Positions 18,129 through 26,085 of a DNA stretch of 64,000 nucleotides are shown one piece after another. Source of the DNA: Mumia flava (GTDB lineage: Bacteria > Actinomycetota > Actinomycetes > Propionibacteriales > Nocardioidaceae). Each line of letters begins with the position of its first letter. Positions within the stretch are counted from its first letter, which is position 1. Location: contig NZ_PGEZ01000002.1 of NCBI RefSeq assembly GCF_002797495.1, forward strand, positions 310,001 through 374,000, read 5' to 3'. The notes below the pieces were generated by a model. The model was given only the letters and a program-made list of their open reading frames with translations. It was not told where the DNA came from and did no database searches. The translations under genes and the position numbers were made by a program.

Positions 18129-19431
18129 TCGATCCCTGACCGTCCTCTTCATGCCGGAGTCCGCGTACGGCCCCACCAACCAGTGCATCGGCATCGGCGA
18201 CATCCTGCTCAAGCGCGGCCACACGGTCGTGTTCGCGGCGGAGTCGTCGTGGAAGGGCAAGCTCGAGCCGATGGGCTTCGTCGAGGCGCTGGTCGACCTC
18301 GCCGAGCCCGACCCGGACGCGGGCGACGAGGACGCCGGCCAGTTCTGGACCGACTTCATCGCGGAGACGGCGCCGGAGTTCCGCAAGCCGACGATCGAGC
18401 AGCTCGAGTCGTTCGTGCAGCCCACCTACTCCGCCCTGATCGACGGCGCGAAGTACTGCGAGCCGCGGCTGCGCGCGATCATCGCCGAGCACCGGCCCGA
18501 CGTGATCGTCGAGGACAACGTCGTGACGTTCCCGGCGCTGATGACCTCCGACGCGCCGTACGTCCGGATCGTCTCGTGCAACCCGCTGGAGGTGCGCGGC
18601 GACGGCCTGCCGCCGCTCTTCGCCGGCTACCCCATCGCCGACCGCGACGGGTGGGAGGCCTACGCCGCCGAGTTCGAGCGCACCCACCGTGAGCTGTGGG
18701 AGTCGTTCGACGCGTGGGTCCAGGAGCAGGGCGCTCCCCCGCTGGAGCCTCTGGAGTTCATCCACACCTCCGACGCCCTCAACCTCTACGTGTTCCCCGA
18801 GGAGGCCGACTACGTCGACGTCCGTCCCCTCGGGGAGGCCTGGGAGCGGATCGACTCCAGCGTCCGCGAGACCGACGAGGACTACGTGCTCCCGGACGCG
18901 GTGGCTGACCGCCCCGAGGGCTCGGGTCTCGTCTACCTGTCGCTCGGCTCGCTCGGCGGCGCCGACGTGGAGCTCATGCAGCGGCTCGTCGACGTGCTCG
19001 CGACCACGCCGCACCGCTACATCGTGAGCAAGGGCCCGCAGGCCGACAAGATCACCCTGGCCGACAACATGGTCGGGGAGCAGACCCTGCCGCAGACCAA
19101 GGTCATCCCTCAGGTCGATCTCGTGATCACCCACGGCGGCAACAACACGACCACCGAGGCGCTGCACTTCGGCAAGCCGATGATCGTGCTGCCGCTGTTC
19201 TGGGACCAGTACGACAACGCCCAGCGCGTCGACGAGCTCGGCTTCGGTGTGCGGCTGTCGACCTACGGCTTCGCCGACGACGAGCTGACCGGCGCCGTCG
19301 ACCGGCTGCTCGCCGACACCGACCTGCGCGAGCGGATGGCGTCGATCGGAGCGCGCATCCGCGAGCGCGACGGGCTGCACCGCGGCGCGGAGCTCATCGA
19401 GAAGGTCGGGCTGGAGCACCCGGGCGCGTGA
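18121..19431 (+). CDS. UDP-glycosyltransferase-like protein (GT1/MGT family)
   Basis: A 436-residue GT-B fold glycosyltransferase. The acceptor half begins LTVLFMPESAYGPTNQCIG, and the donor half carries the family signature around residue 337 (THGGNNTTTEALHFGKPMIV), followed by LPLFWDQYDNAQRV, where the Asp-Gln pair contacts the sugar. Such enzymes move a sugar from a nucleotide donor to a small molecule such as a macrolide, flavonoid or lipid. The gene overlaps the regulator (8 bp) and the kinase (4 bp). With a sugar kinase and a sugar-phosphate isomerase-type protein behind it, the operon may make or handle an amino-sugar conjugate; the acceptor is unknown. Confidence 0.87.
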   Translation: MPDRSLTVLFMPESAYGPTNQCIGIGDILLKRGHTVVFAAESSWKGKLEPMGFVEALVDLAEPDPDAGDEDAGQFWTDFIAETAPEFRKPTIEQLESFVQPTYSALIDGAKYCEPRLRAIIAEHRPDVIVEDNVVTFPALMTSDAPYVRIVSCNPLEVRGDGLPPLFAGYPIADRDGWEAYAAEFERTHRELWESFDAWVQEQGAPPLEPLEFIHTSDALNLYVFPEEADYVDVRPLGEAWERIDSSVRETDEDYVLPDAVADRPEGSGLVYLSLGSLGGADVELMQRLVDVLATTPHRYIVSKGPQADKITLADNMVGEQTLPQTKVIPQVDLVITHGGNNTTTEALHFGKPMIVLPLFWDQYDNAQRVDELGFGVRLSTYGFADDELTGAVDRLLADTDLRERMASIGARIRERDGLHRGAELIEKVGLEHPGA

Positions 19432-21023
19432 GCGCACCCGTCGACCTCGCCGCCCTGGTGGCCGCTGCCGATCCGGCCGCGCTGCTGCCGGGGCGGCATC
19501 GCGCCGAGGCGGAGCGGATCACGACGCCCCTGCGCCTGCGCGACTCCGTCGACCTCGGCGGCGACGTGCTCCTGCTCGTCACCGAGGACGCCGGTGGCAC
19601 CCGCTACCCGGTGCCGGCGGTGCTCGACGAGGACCGCCTCCGGCGTGCGCTGCCCGGTGACGGCGCGGGCCTCGCGCTGGTCGCCGCGCTGGCCGAGCGG
19701 GGGGCGTCGCCCGCCGACCTCGGCGGGGCCGGCTGCACGTTCGTCTCGTGGCGGACCGCCGCCGTCGCCCACGAGCAGGCGATCGACGTCGACCAGTCGA
19801 ACGAGTCGGTGATCGTCGCCGCCGACGACGGAGCCGAGGACGGATCGGAGTCCGCGGTCGTCAAGTGGACCGTCCGTTCGACGGCGGGTCCGCACCCGGC
19901 CCCCGCACGGCTGGAGCGTCTCGTCGCCGCCGGGTTCGAGGCGATGCCGCACCCGTGGGGCCTCGTGCTGTGGACGCCGGCGCCCGGCGAACCCCCCGAG
20001 CTGGTCGCGACCGTCGCGACGCTGGTGCCCGGCGCCCGGGACGGCTGGGACTGGGCGGTCGAGGACGTACGCGCGCTCGCGCGTGGTGCCGACCCCGGCG
20101 CAGCCGAGGCGGCCCCGGCGCGCCTCGGCGCGATCGTGGCCGCGATGCACCTGGCGCTCGCCGACCCCGAGCCCACCCGGGCCGACACCGCGACGGCCCG
20201 GCGCTGGCGTGACGACGCCCTCGCGGGGCTCGCCGAGGCGCGGCAGGTGATCGACGGGGCCGAGGGCGCGCGGCTGGAGCGGCACGCCGATGCCGTCGCC
20301 GACGCGCTCGCCTCGCTCGGCGACGCGGCCGGAACCCCCCTGATCCCGATCCACGGCGACCTGCACGTCGGGCAGGTCCTGCGTGGTGCGGACGGCGCCC
20401 TGAAGATCACCGACTTCGACGGCAACCCGGTGGCGTCCGGCCCCGAGCGCGTCGCACCGCAGCCCGCCGCCGTCGACGTCGCGAGCATGCTGCAGAGCCT
20501 GGACCACGTGGCGTACGTCGTGCTGCACCGCACGACGGGGGTGGACGAGGCGACGGTCACCGCCTGGCAGGAGCGCGCGCAGGCGGACTTCCTGGCTGCG
20601 TACCGCACCGCCCTGGCCGACGCCGGCCGCGCCGACCTGCTCGACGAGCGCCTCCTGGAGCCGTTGAGGCTGCGCCAGGTCTGCCGGGAGTACGTCTACG
20701 CCGGACGTCATCTCCCCCACTGGCGCTACGTCCCGGACCGCGCGGTCGCCGCACGCTTCGGTGAGCCGCCCCCACCCGCCGGCCTCGGCGCGAGCACCAC
20801 TCCACCCGCTGGTCGAGGCGCCAGCACCACTCCACCCGCTGGTCGAGGCGCCAGCACCACTCCACCCGCTGGTCGAGGCGCCAGCACCACTCCACCCGCC
20901 GGCCTCGGCGCCAGCACCACTCCACCCGCCGGCCTCGGCGCCAGCACCGCACCACCCGCTGGTCGAGGCGCGAGCGGAGCGAGCGATCGAGACCCCGACC
21001 CCGACCCCGAGGAGCCCCGATGA
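19428..21023 (+). CDS. Maltokinase-like sugar kinase with repeat-expanded C-terminal tail
   Basis: A 531-residue protein. Residues 1-445 have the build of actinobacterial maltokinase and the related glucosamine kinases: an N-terminal cap domain, then an aminoglycoside-phosphotransferase-like kinase core with the catalytic motif IHGDLHVGQVL near residue 308 and the metal-binding ITDFDGNP near 330. From about residue 447 to 520 the protein is a low-complexity tail of ten-residue repeats (PPAGRGASTT and PPAGLGASTT), encoded by a 30-bp tandem repeat that runs into a dispersed palindromic element, ending in DPDPDPEEPR. GTG 19428 overlaps the glycosyltransferase stop by four bases; the stop overlaps the SIS gene start. 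The neighbour SIS protein makes glucosamine or another amino sugar a reasonable substrate (inference). The tail is probably a recent, non-functional extension. Confidence 0.82.
   Translation: MSAPVDLAALVAAADPAALLPGRHRAEAERITTPLRLRDSVDLGGDVLLLVTEDAGGTRYPVPAVLDEDRLRRALPGDGAGLALVAALAERGASPADLGGAGCTFVSWRTAAVAHEQAIDVDQSNESVIVAADDGAEDGSESAVVKWTVRSTAGPHPAPARLERLVAAGFEAMPHPWGLVLWTPAPGEPPELVATVATLVPGARDGWDWAVEDVRALARGADPGAAEAAPARLGAIVAAMHLALADPEPTRADTATARRWRDDALAGLAEARQVIDGAEGARLERHADAVADALASLGDAAGTPLIPIHGDLHVGQVLRGADGALKITDFDGNPVASGPERVAPQPAAVDVASMLQSLDHVAYVVLHRTTGVDEATVTAWQERAQADFLAAYRTALADAGRADLLDERLLEPLRLRQVCREYVYAGRHLPHWRYVPDRAVAARFGEPPPPAGLGASTTPPAGRGASTTPPAGRGASTTPPAGRGASTTPPAGLGASTTPPAGLGASTAPPAGRGASGASDRDPDPDPEEPR
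20771..20970 (+). repeat. 30-bp tandem repeat inside the kinase gene
   Basis: Six full 30-base copies (20791-20820, 20821-20850, 20851-20880, 20881-20910, 20911-20940, 20941-20970) and a 20-base partial copy before them. There are two versions of the second half: CGCTGGTCGAGGCG and CGCCGGCCTCGGCG. Copies within a version are identical or nearly so, which means recent expansion. Thirty bases keep the reading frame, giving ten residues per copy. Confidence 0.95.
20961..20994. repeat. REP-like imperfect palindrome at the kinase 3' end
   Basis: The last repeat copy runs into GGTCGAGGCGCGAGCG, then GAGCGAGCGATCGAGACC. This wording (GGTCGAGG...GAGCGGAGCGAGC...CGAGACC) is the kind of dispersed palindromic element that I recall from intergenic regions of Nocardioides-like and micrococcal genomes. 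Here it is read through as coding sequence. Identification as a genome-wide repeat is from memory and needs a search. Confidence 0.6.
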
Positions 21024-22015
21024 AGGCCGACGCGTTCGCCCGCGACCTCGAGCAGAAGCCCGCGACCTTGCGGGATCTCGCCGACCACCTGGACCGCGAG
21101 GACCCGTGGGGCGCCCTCGGGTCGCGATCCGGACCGGTGGTCTTCCTCGGCATGGGGTCGTCCCACTACGCCGCGAGCGTCGCAGCGGCGAGGATGCGCG
21201 CGCGCGGCGTCCCGGCCGTCGCCGAGCTCGCCAGCAGCGACCTGCTCCCCCGGGTCGACGACGACACCACGGTCGTCGCGGTCTCGGCCTCCGGCGGCTC
21301 CCGCGAGACGCTCGACGCGCTGGGCCGGATCCACGCGCGCGCGGCCGAGGCCGGTGCACGACCGTACGTCGTCGCTCTCACCAACGTCGAGGGGTCCGCG
21401 CTGACCGAGCGAGCCGACCTGGTCGTTCCGATGCTCGCGGGAGTCGAGGCCGGCGGCGTCGCGTGCCGCAGCTTCCAGCACACCCTCGCCCTGCTGCTGG
21501 CCCTCGAGGACCGCCGCGGCGGCGAGGCCGCCGGCGGCACACCGATCAGCGGGCGGGTCCGTGCGGCTGCGGACGCCGCCGCGGATCTCCTCGCACGTGA
21601 GGACGACTGGCGGCCGGCGGTGACCGAGGCTCTGATCGGACCGGACGGGTCGCACCTCGCGGCGCCCGCGCGGCGGTTGAGCAGTGCGCAGCAGTCCGCC
21701 CTCATGCTGCGCGAAGGTCCGCGGGTCGCGGCCGTCGGCTGCGAGACCGGCGACTGGGCGCACGTCGACGTGTACCTCACGAAGAACACCGACTACCGCC
21801 TGCTGCTCTTCGGCGGGTCGCGCTGGCTCGACGGCGTGCGCGAGTGGACGGACCCGCGCGGCACCACGATCGTCTCGGTCGGCGAGGACCTCGAGACCGC
21901 GGCCGTGACCGTGCGCTACACGGGCGACGACCTCGACGACGTGGCGCTGCTCTCCGAGACGCTCGTACCGGAGCTCGTGGCGGCCCGGATGTGGACCGCG
22001 CAGGCCTCAACATGA
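21020..22015 (+). CDS. SIS-domain sugar-phosphate isomerase/deaminase-like protein
   Basis: A 331-residue protein with two SIS domains, like the isomerase half of GlmS or fructosamine deglycases. The first sugar-phosphate binding site shows GMGSSHYAA near residue 45 and SASGGSRET near 92; the second domain has LREGPRVAAVGCETGDWAHVD. No glutaminase domain is present. It would act on a phosphorylated (amino) sugar, for example the product of the kinase encoded just before it. Starts at ATG 21020, four bases inside the kinase gene; last gene of the operon, followed by two hairpins. The precise reaction is not predictable from the sequence. Confidence 0.82.
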   Translation: MKADAFARDLEQKPATLRDLADHLDREDPWGALGSRSGPVVFLGMGSSHYAASVAAARMRARGVPAVAELASSDLLPRVDDDTTVVAVSASGGSRETLDALGRIHARAAEAGARPYVVALTNVEGSALTERADLVVPMLAGVEAGGVACRSFQHTLALLLALEDRRGGEAAGGTPISGRVRAAADAAADLLAREDDWRPAVTEALIGPDGSHLAAPARRLSSAQQSALMLREGPRVAAVGCETGDWAHVDVYLTKNTDYRLLLFGGSRWLDGVREWTDPRGTTIVSVGEDLETAAVTVRYTGDDLDDVALLSETLVPELVAARMWTAQAST

Positions 22016-22133
22016 GAGCCAGATGAGAAAACCGGCATCATTTCTCAGACGGATGGCCGATCTCAACCTTTTGTGATGCACGTCATGCACCTGGGCCCGT
22101 CATGAGTGCCGTACGACGCCGTCTCATCTGTGT

Positions 22134-22169
22134 CGCGGGATCGGGAAGACCCCCCGTTCCGATCCCGCG
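22134..22169. terminator. First hairpin behind the SIS gene
   Basis: Arms CGCGGGATCGGGAA (22134-22147) and TTCCGATCCCGCG (22157-22169) pair with one bulged base around a nine-base loop. It lies between convergent genes and may serve both. Confidence 0.7.
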
Positions 22170-22175
22170 GCCCTG

Positions 22176-22219
22176 GACGCCGCCCACATGACACCCCCCC
22201 TCGGCATGTGGGCGGCGTC
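22176..22219. terminator. Second, stronger hairpin, bidirectional terminator
   Basis: Arms GACGCCGCCCACATG (22176-22190) and CATGTGGGCGGCGTC (22205-22219) are perfectly complementary with a 14-base C-rich loop. It stands 21 bases beyond the stop of the minus-strand gene that ends at 22241, so it can terminate both transcripts. Confidence 0.85.
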
Positions 22220-22240
22220 TTCGACGTCGGGCCTACGCCC

Positions 22241-22654
22241 TCAGACGAGGCCCGCGACGAACCACCACGCGAGCAGGCCGACCCCGATCGCCATGCCGAC
22301 GTGGGCGACGATCGAGAGCCAGGGACCGTCGGTCCAGCCGTCCGAACCGAGGCGGGTCGCATGCCGCCCGTGAACCGGGAGCCAGCGGAGCAGGATCATC
22401 AGACCGAGGACCGCCTCGACGATCCACAGCCCGACCGCCAGCGCGCCGACCGGACGGTCGTGGCCCGCGAGCTGGTAGACGAGCGAGACGGCGAACGCGG
22501 CGAGGCCGTTGACGGTGTGCAGGTTCAGGATGCCGGGGCCGACCGTCTGGGCTCCCGACTCCGAGCGCCCCAGACGCAGCCGCGTGAGCAGCACCACGAC
22601 GAGACCCAGCATCAGCAGGATCCAGGCAGCGGTCTCGTACGTCATGCGACTCAT
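22241..22654 (-). CDS. Small four-helix membrane protein
   Basis: A 137-residue membrane protein of unknown function with four hydrophobic segments (about residues 6-23, 44-60, 68-86 and 112-134) joined by short loops containing GRSESGAQTVGPGIL and VHGRHATRLGSDGW. Start is ATG 22654, or ATG 22645 three codons on; neither has a strong ribosome site. It is divergent from the small protein at 22847. No motif suggests transport or catalysis. Confidence 0.65.
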   Translation of the reverse strand: MSRMTYETAAWILLMLGLVVVLLTRLRLGRSESGAQTVGPGILNLHTVNGLAAFAVSLVYQLAGHDRPVGALAVGLWIVEAVLGLMILLRWLPVHGRHATRLGSDGWTDGPWLSIVAHVGMAIGVGLLAWWFVAGLV

Positions 22655-22846
22655 GGTGTGGCATGGATCACGCCGTGTAAACCACAGTGACTCTCTTGGT
22701 GCGGTGGCGATGTGGTCAACCTCACGTGCGGAACCGCCGTCATGCCGGGCGGGTCCGTCCGTCTCCACCTCGACAGGCCGGACCGCGGTCGACGGGGATC
22801 GTCCCGCCGCACCGGCACCGCACCCAGCGAGCGAGGAGGCTCCACG

Positions 22847-23197
22847 GTGACCAGGATCGTCTACGACGTCATCGGCAAGGAAGTGCAGCGCTCCGTCGAC
22901 GGCGTGCGCCCGGGACACCAGCAGATGTTCGTCGTCGCGGACGTCCTGATCGTCAACCACAGCGACCTGCGCATCCGCGTCCGCGCGGTGCCGGCGGTCT
23001 TCGAAGCCGCCGACGGCACGCGGTACGACCAGGTCGTGCCGCGGGGCGTGGTGCCTCCCGCCACGTCGGTGGGTCCACGCGCAGCATCGGCGACGCAGGT
23101 CGTCTTCGCGGTCCCCCGCACGCTCGCCGGCGGCGGCACGGTCAAGATCCTCGGCGGGGACGTCTCCCCCGGCGACCACTACACGCTGGCCTCCTAG
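22847..23197 (+). CDS. Small beta-sandwich protein, DUF4352-like
   Basis: A 116-residue protein read as a single beta-sandwich: alternating hydrophobic strands, with GHQQMFVVADVLIVNHSD and AVFEAADGTRYDQVVP resembling the DUF4352/telomeric-repeat-like fold often found as the exposed part of actinobacterial lipoproteins. No signal peptide is seen here, so it may be cytoplasmic. GTG 22847 has GAGGAGG ahead. An in-frame start at 22712 would add 45 arginine-rich residues and is unlikely. Function unknown. Confidence 0.6.
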   Translation: MTRIVYDVIGKEVQRSVDGVRPGHQQMFVVADVLIVNHSDLRIRVRAVPAVFEAADGTRYDQVVPRGVVPPATSVGPRAASATQVVFAVPRTLAGGGTVKILGGDVSPGDHYTLAS

Positions 23198-23236
23198 GGT
23201 CGTCGACAGGCCCGGCCGGCCAGGGTCTTCACCCGC

Positions 23237-24886
23237 TCAACCAGCGGGGGTGGAGCCCATCAGGCGCAGCTCGAGCATGGCGGCGAACCGCGCGTCCGGG
23301 TCGTCCAGGTCCAGACCACCCACCTCGGCCAGCCGGCGCAACCGGTAGCGGAACGTGTTCGGGTGCGTGTAGACCGCTGCCGAGGCCGCCGCGACGTCCC
23401 CGAAGGCGTCGAGCCACGCGCGCAGCGTCTCGACCAGCGAGGCCCCGCGCTTGGCGTCGTACGCGACCAGCCGTGCGACCGGTCCCGCGACTCCGTCGCC
23501 CCGTGCGGCTGCGAGGTCGGCGAGCTCGATCACGAGAGCGTCGACCCGCACCTCGGAGATCCGCGCGACCCTCCGTACGGCGGTGCCCTGGGCGAGCACG
23601 CGCAACGCCCGGTCGGCACCGGAGCGCGAGCGTGCGAGCCCGGCGAGCTCCGGCGCCGCCGGCCCGATGCCGATCCGGGGATGCTCGGCACCGACCCAGT
23701 CGAGGAACTCCGTCGCGATCCGCTCCGCGCGCTCCTCGACGTCGTCGGAGTCGCGGCGCACCCCGACGATTCCGTACACCACGTCGCCGATCGGCGCGGT
23801 CGCGGATCGCGGGTAGACGGCGCTGAGGTGCAGGGCGAACGCATCGGCCAGGCGCTGCCGCTCGGCCACGTGGCGAGGGCCCTCCCCCGCCGCGGCGGAG
23901 GGTGCGTCGCCGGTCGCCATCGCGAGCACGAGGCAGGTTTGGTCCGCCAGCCCGAGTCGCGCGATCGCCTCCGAGGAGCCCGGTCCGGCCTCCAGGGCGG
24001 TCGCCACGAGGTCGGCCCGCAGCCGGCGCTCGACGTCGGCACCCGCCCGCATCCGCAGCAGGTGCAGCGCCACGAGCTTCGCCGAGTCCTGCAGCGCCTG
24101 GCTGCGCTCGGTCGACAGCGGCGACCGTACGGCGGCCCAGATCGAGCCGAGGATCTCGTCGCCCGCCCGGACGGCCAGGGCGACGCGCGGGATGGCGAAG
24201 TCGCCGTCGGAGGCGAGCGGCTGCACCCGCACGGGCGCGGTGCTGCGGTAGAGCTCGCGGAACACGCCGCGCTCCTCGAGGATCCGCGTGTAGCGCTGCG
24301 GGACCTGGCGGCCCAGCACGGTCTCGACGCGCGACGGGTCCGCCTCGTCCTGCCGGCCCGAGAACGCGAGCACGCGCGAGCTGCGGTCCTCGATCGTGAC
24401 CGGCGCGTCGAGCAGCGTCCCGATCGCGTTCGCGAGGGCGAAGAGGTCGCCGGACGGCAGTCCGCCGAGCGTCTCCGGCTCCGCCTCGCCGACGTCTCCC
24501 TCCGCGATCAGCGAGCGCAGCATCGCGGCGAGCTGGGCCCACGACGCTCCCGGTGTCAGACCGAGCAGCGGCACCCCGGCTCGCGCCACGGTCTCCGCGC
24601 AGGTGTCGTCGACCTCGACCGGGCCCCGCACGACCAGTCCTGCCGCCTGGTGGGCGCCGAGCCGGTCGAGCAGCGCGACGACCTCGTGCGGCTCCCTCAC
24701 GCCGACGGCCAGCACGATCGCGTGGTTCGGTGGCACGGCGTCGTCGAGCGGGTCGTAGAACACGACGCTGCTGATCTCCGCCGTGCTGTCGGCGTCGCCG
24801 CAGGCGAGGTGCAGCAGCGTCGTGCCGAGGTCCTCCACCACGCGACCGATGCTGGAACGCGGGCTGGACGTCACGGGAGCGAGCAC
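23237..24886 (-). CDS. PucR-family transcriptional regulator
   Basis: A 549-residue regulator. The N-terminal part (about 1-130) is the PucR ligand domain, the middle a GGDEF-related CdaR-like domain, and the C-terminus (about 490-549) the helix-turn-helix VAAASAAVYTHPNTFRYRL. PucR-type proteins usually activate catabolic genes for purines, amino acids or peptides. It lies 92 bases behind the racemase gene on the same strand and ends the long minus-strand peptide/D-amino-acid region, so it is a good candidate regulator of that locus. GTG 24886 is seven bases after a -10-like TAGCGT, giving its own leaderless promoter; an alternative GTG lies at 24874. Confidence 0.88.
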   Translation of the reverse strand: MLAPVTSSPRSSIGRVVEDLGTTLLHLACGDADSTAEISSVVFYDPLDDAVPPNHAIVLAVGVREPHEVVALLDRLGAHQAAGLVVRGPVEVDDTCAETVARAGVPLLGLTPGASWAQLAAMLRSLIAEGDVGEAEPETLGGLPSGDLFALANAIGTLLDAPVTIEDRSSRVLAFSGRQDEADPSRVETVLGRQVPQRYTRILEERGVFRELYRSTAPVRVQPLASDGDFAIPRVALAVRAGDEILGSIWAAVRSPLSTERSQALQDSAKLVALHLLRMRAGADVERRLRADLVATALEAGPGSSEAIARLGLADQTCLVLAMATGDAPSAAAGEGPRHVAERQRLADAFALHLSAVYPRSATAPIGDVVYGIVGVRRDSDDVEERAERIATEFLDWVGAEHPRIGIGPAAPELAGLARSRSGADRALRVLAQGTAVRRVARISEVRVDALVIELADLAAARGDGVAGPVARLVAYDAKRGASLVETLRAWLDAFGDVAAASAAVYTHPNTFRYRLRRLAEVGGLDLDDPDARFAAMLELRLMGSTPAG

Positions 24887-24899
24887 GCGACGGACGCTA
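24887..24899 (-). promoter_or_regulatory. Leaderless -10 box for the PucR gene
   Basis: On the minus strand TAGCGT (24899-24894) stands seven bases before GTG 24886. This suggests the regulator has its own transcript besides any read-through from the racemase gene. Confidence 0.45.
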
Positions 24900-24978
24900 T
24901 CCGCCCGTCGCGTCGGAGAGTGTGGTCGGGCACGACGAAACCGTAGCCGATCTTCGTCGTACCCGACCAGTCACGCCG

Positions 24979-26085
24979 TCAGAGGCTGATCCACTCCGTG
25001 TCCGTCGTCACGGCGTCGAGCAGCTCCGGAACCGGCTCCACACCGAGGCCGGGACCGTCCGGCACCGTCAGGTGACCGTCGGACAGCACGAACGGTGCCG
25101 TGACGTCCGTGCGGTAGTAGCGGTCGGACGCCGAGGTGTCGCCCGGGAGCGTGAAACCGGGGAGCGCCGCCAGCGCCACGTTCGCCGCGCGTCCCAGCCC
25201 GGTCTCCAGCATTCCTCCGCACCAGACGGGGATCCCGTGGGCGGCGCACAGGTCGTGGATCCGCCGGGCCTCGAGGTAGCCCCCGACCCGGCCCGGCTTG
25301 ATGTTCACGACGTCGCACGCGCCGAGCCTGATCGCGTCCGCAGCCGAGCGGGCCGACACGATCGACTCGTCGAGGCACACCGGCGTGCGCAGGGCACGGA
25401 CGAGGTCCGCGTGGCCGAGCACGTCCTCCTCGTCGAGCGGCTGCTCGATGAGGAGCAGGTCGTACGGGTCGAGCCGCGCCAGGTGCGCTGCGTCGGCGCG
25501 GGTGTAGGCCGTGTTGGCGTCGACCTGGAGCAGCACGTCGTCACCGTAGGTCTCACGGATCGCGCGCACGGGCTCGATGTCCCAGCCGGGCTCGATCTTG
25601 AGCTTGATCCGCACGTAGCCGTCGTCGAGGTAGCCGCCGACGGCCTCGACCAGATCCTCGATCGAGTCCATGATCCCGACCGAGACCCCGCAGGGAACAC
25701 GGTCGTGGACCGCACCGAGCTCACGCGCGAACGACACCCCTCGGGCCCGCAGCTCGGCGTCGAGGACCGCCATCTCGAGCGCGGCCTTGGCCATCCGGTG
25801 ACCCTTGAACGGCTCGAGGGCGGGAGCCACCGCCGTCGCGTCGAGCCGCTCGACGCCCCCGAGCGCGGGGATCAGGAACCGCCGCAGCACGTCGGCCGCC
25901 GCCGGGATGTACTCCGAGGAGTACAGCGGGTCCGACATCGCCACGCACTCTCCCCAGCCCTCGCCGTCGGGCGTCACGGCACGCAGGATCAAGGCCTCCC
26001 GCTCGGTCGACGTGCCGAACGACGTCCGGAACGGCGCCACCAGCGGCATCGCGATCGTGCGGATCTCCACTCCTGCGAGCTTCAT
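24979..26085 (-). CDS. N-acylamino-acid racemase / o-succinylbenzoate-synthase-like enolase-superfamily enzyme
   Basis: A 368-residue enolase-superfamily protein. The two acid-base lysines are K163 (in RIKLKIEPGW) and K263 (in VVNIKPGRVGG), and the three metal ligands D189, E214 and D239, the same numbering as I recall for the Amycolatopsis N-acylamino-acid racemase. The stretch WCGGMLETGLGRAANVALAA is shared by racemase and OSBS members. No menaquinone gene is near; instead a COG3375-type GNAT and an M20 deacylase lie just upstream in the same overlapping operon. That set defines the route by which D-amino acids are N-succinylated, racemised and desuccinylated. I therefore favour N-succinylamino-acid racemase. 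ATG 26085 overlaps the GNAT stop by four bases and has AGGAGGAAGC ahead. Confidence 0.88.
   Translation of the reverse strand: MKLAGVEIRTIAMPLVAPFRTSFGTSTEREALILRAVTPDGEGWGECVAMSDPLYSSEYIPAAADVLRRFLIPALGGVERLDATAVAPALEPFKGHRMAKAALEMAVLDAELRARGVSFARELGAVHDRVPCGVSVGIMDSIEDLVEAVGGYLDDGYVRIKLKIEPGWDIEPVRAIRETYGDDVLLQVDANTAYTRADAAHLARLDPYDLLLIEQPLDEEDVLGHADLVRALRTPVCLDESIVSARSAADAIRLGACDVVNIKPGRVGGYLEARRIHDLCAAHGIPVWCGGMLETGLGRAANVALAALPGFTLPGDTSASDRYYRTDVTAPFVLSDGHLTVPDGPGLGVEPVPELLDAVTTDTEWISL

Noticed and set aside
20771-20994. CRISPR array
   Set aside because: The 30-base copies are contiguous, with no spacers, and lie in frame at the end of a kinase gene.
24979-26085. Menaquinone biosynthesis enzyme MenC
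   Set aside because: The fold is the same, but no other men gene is near, while the GNAT and M20 partners of the N-succinylamino-acid racemase pathway are directly upstream.
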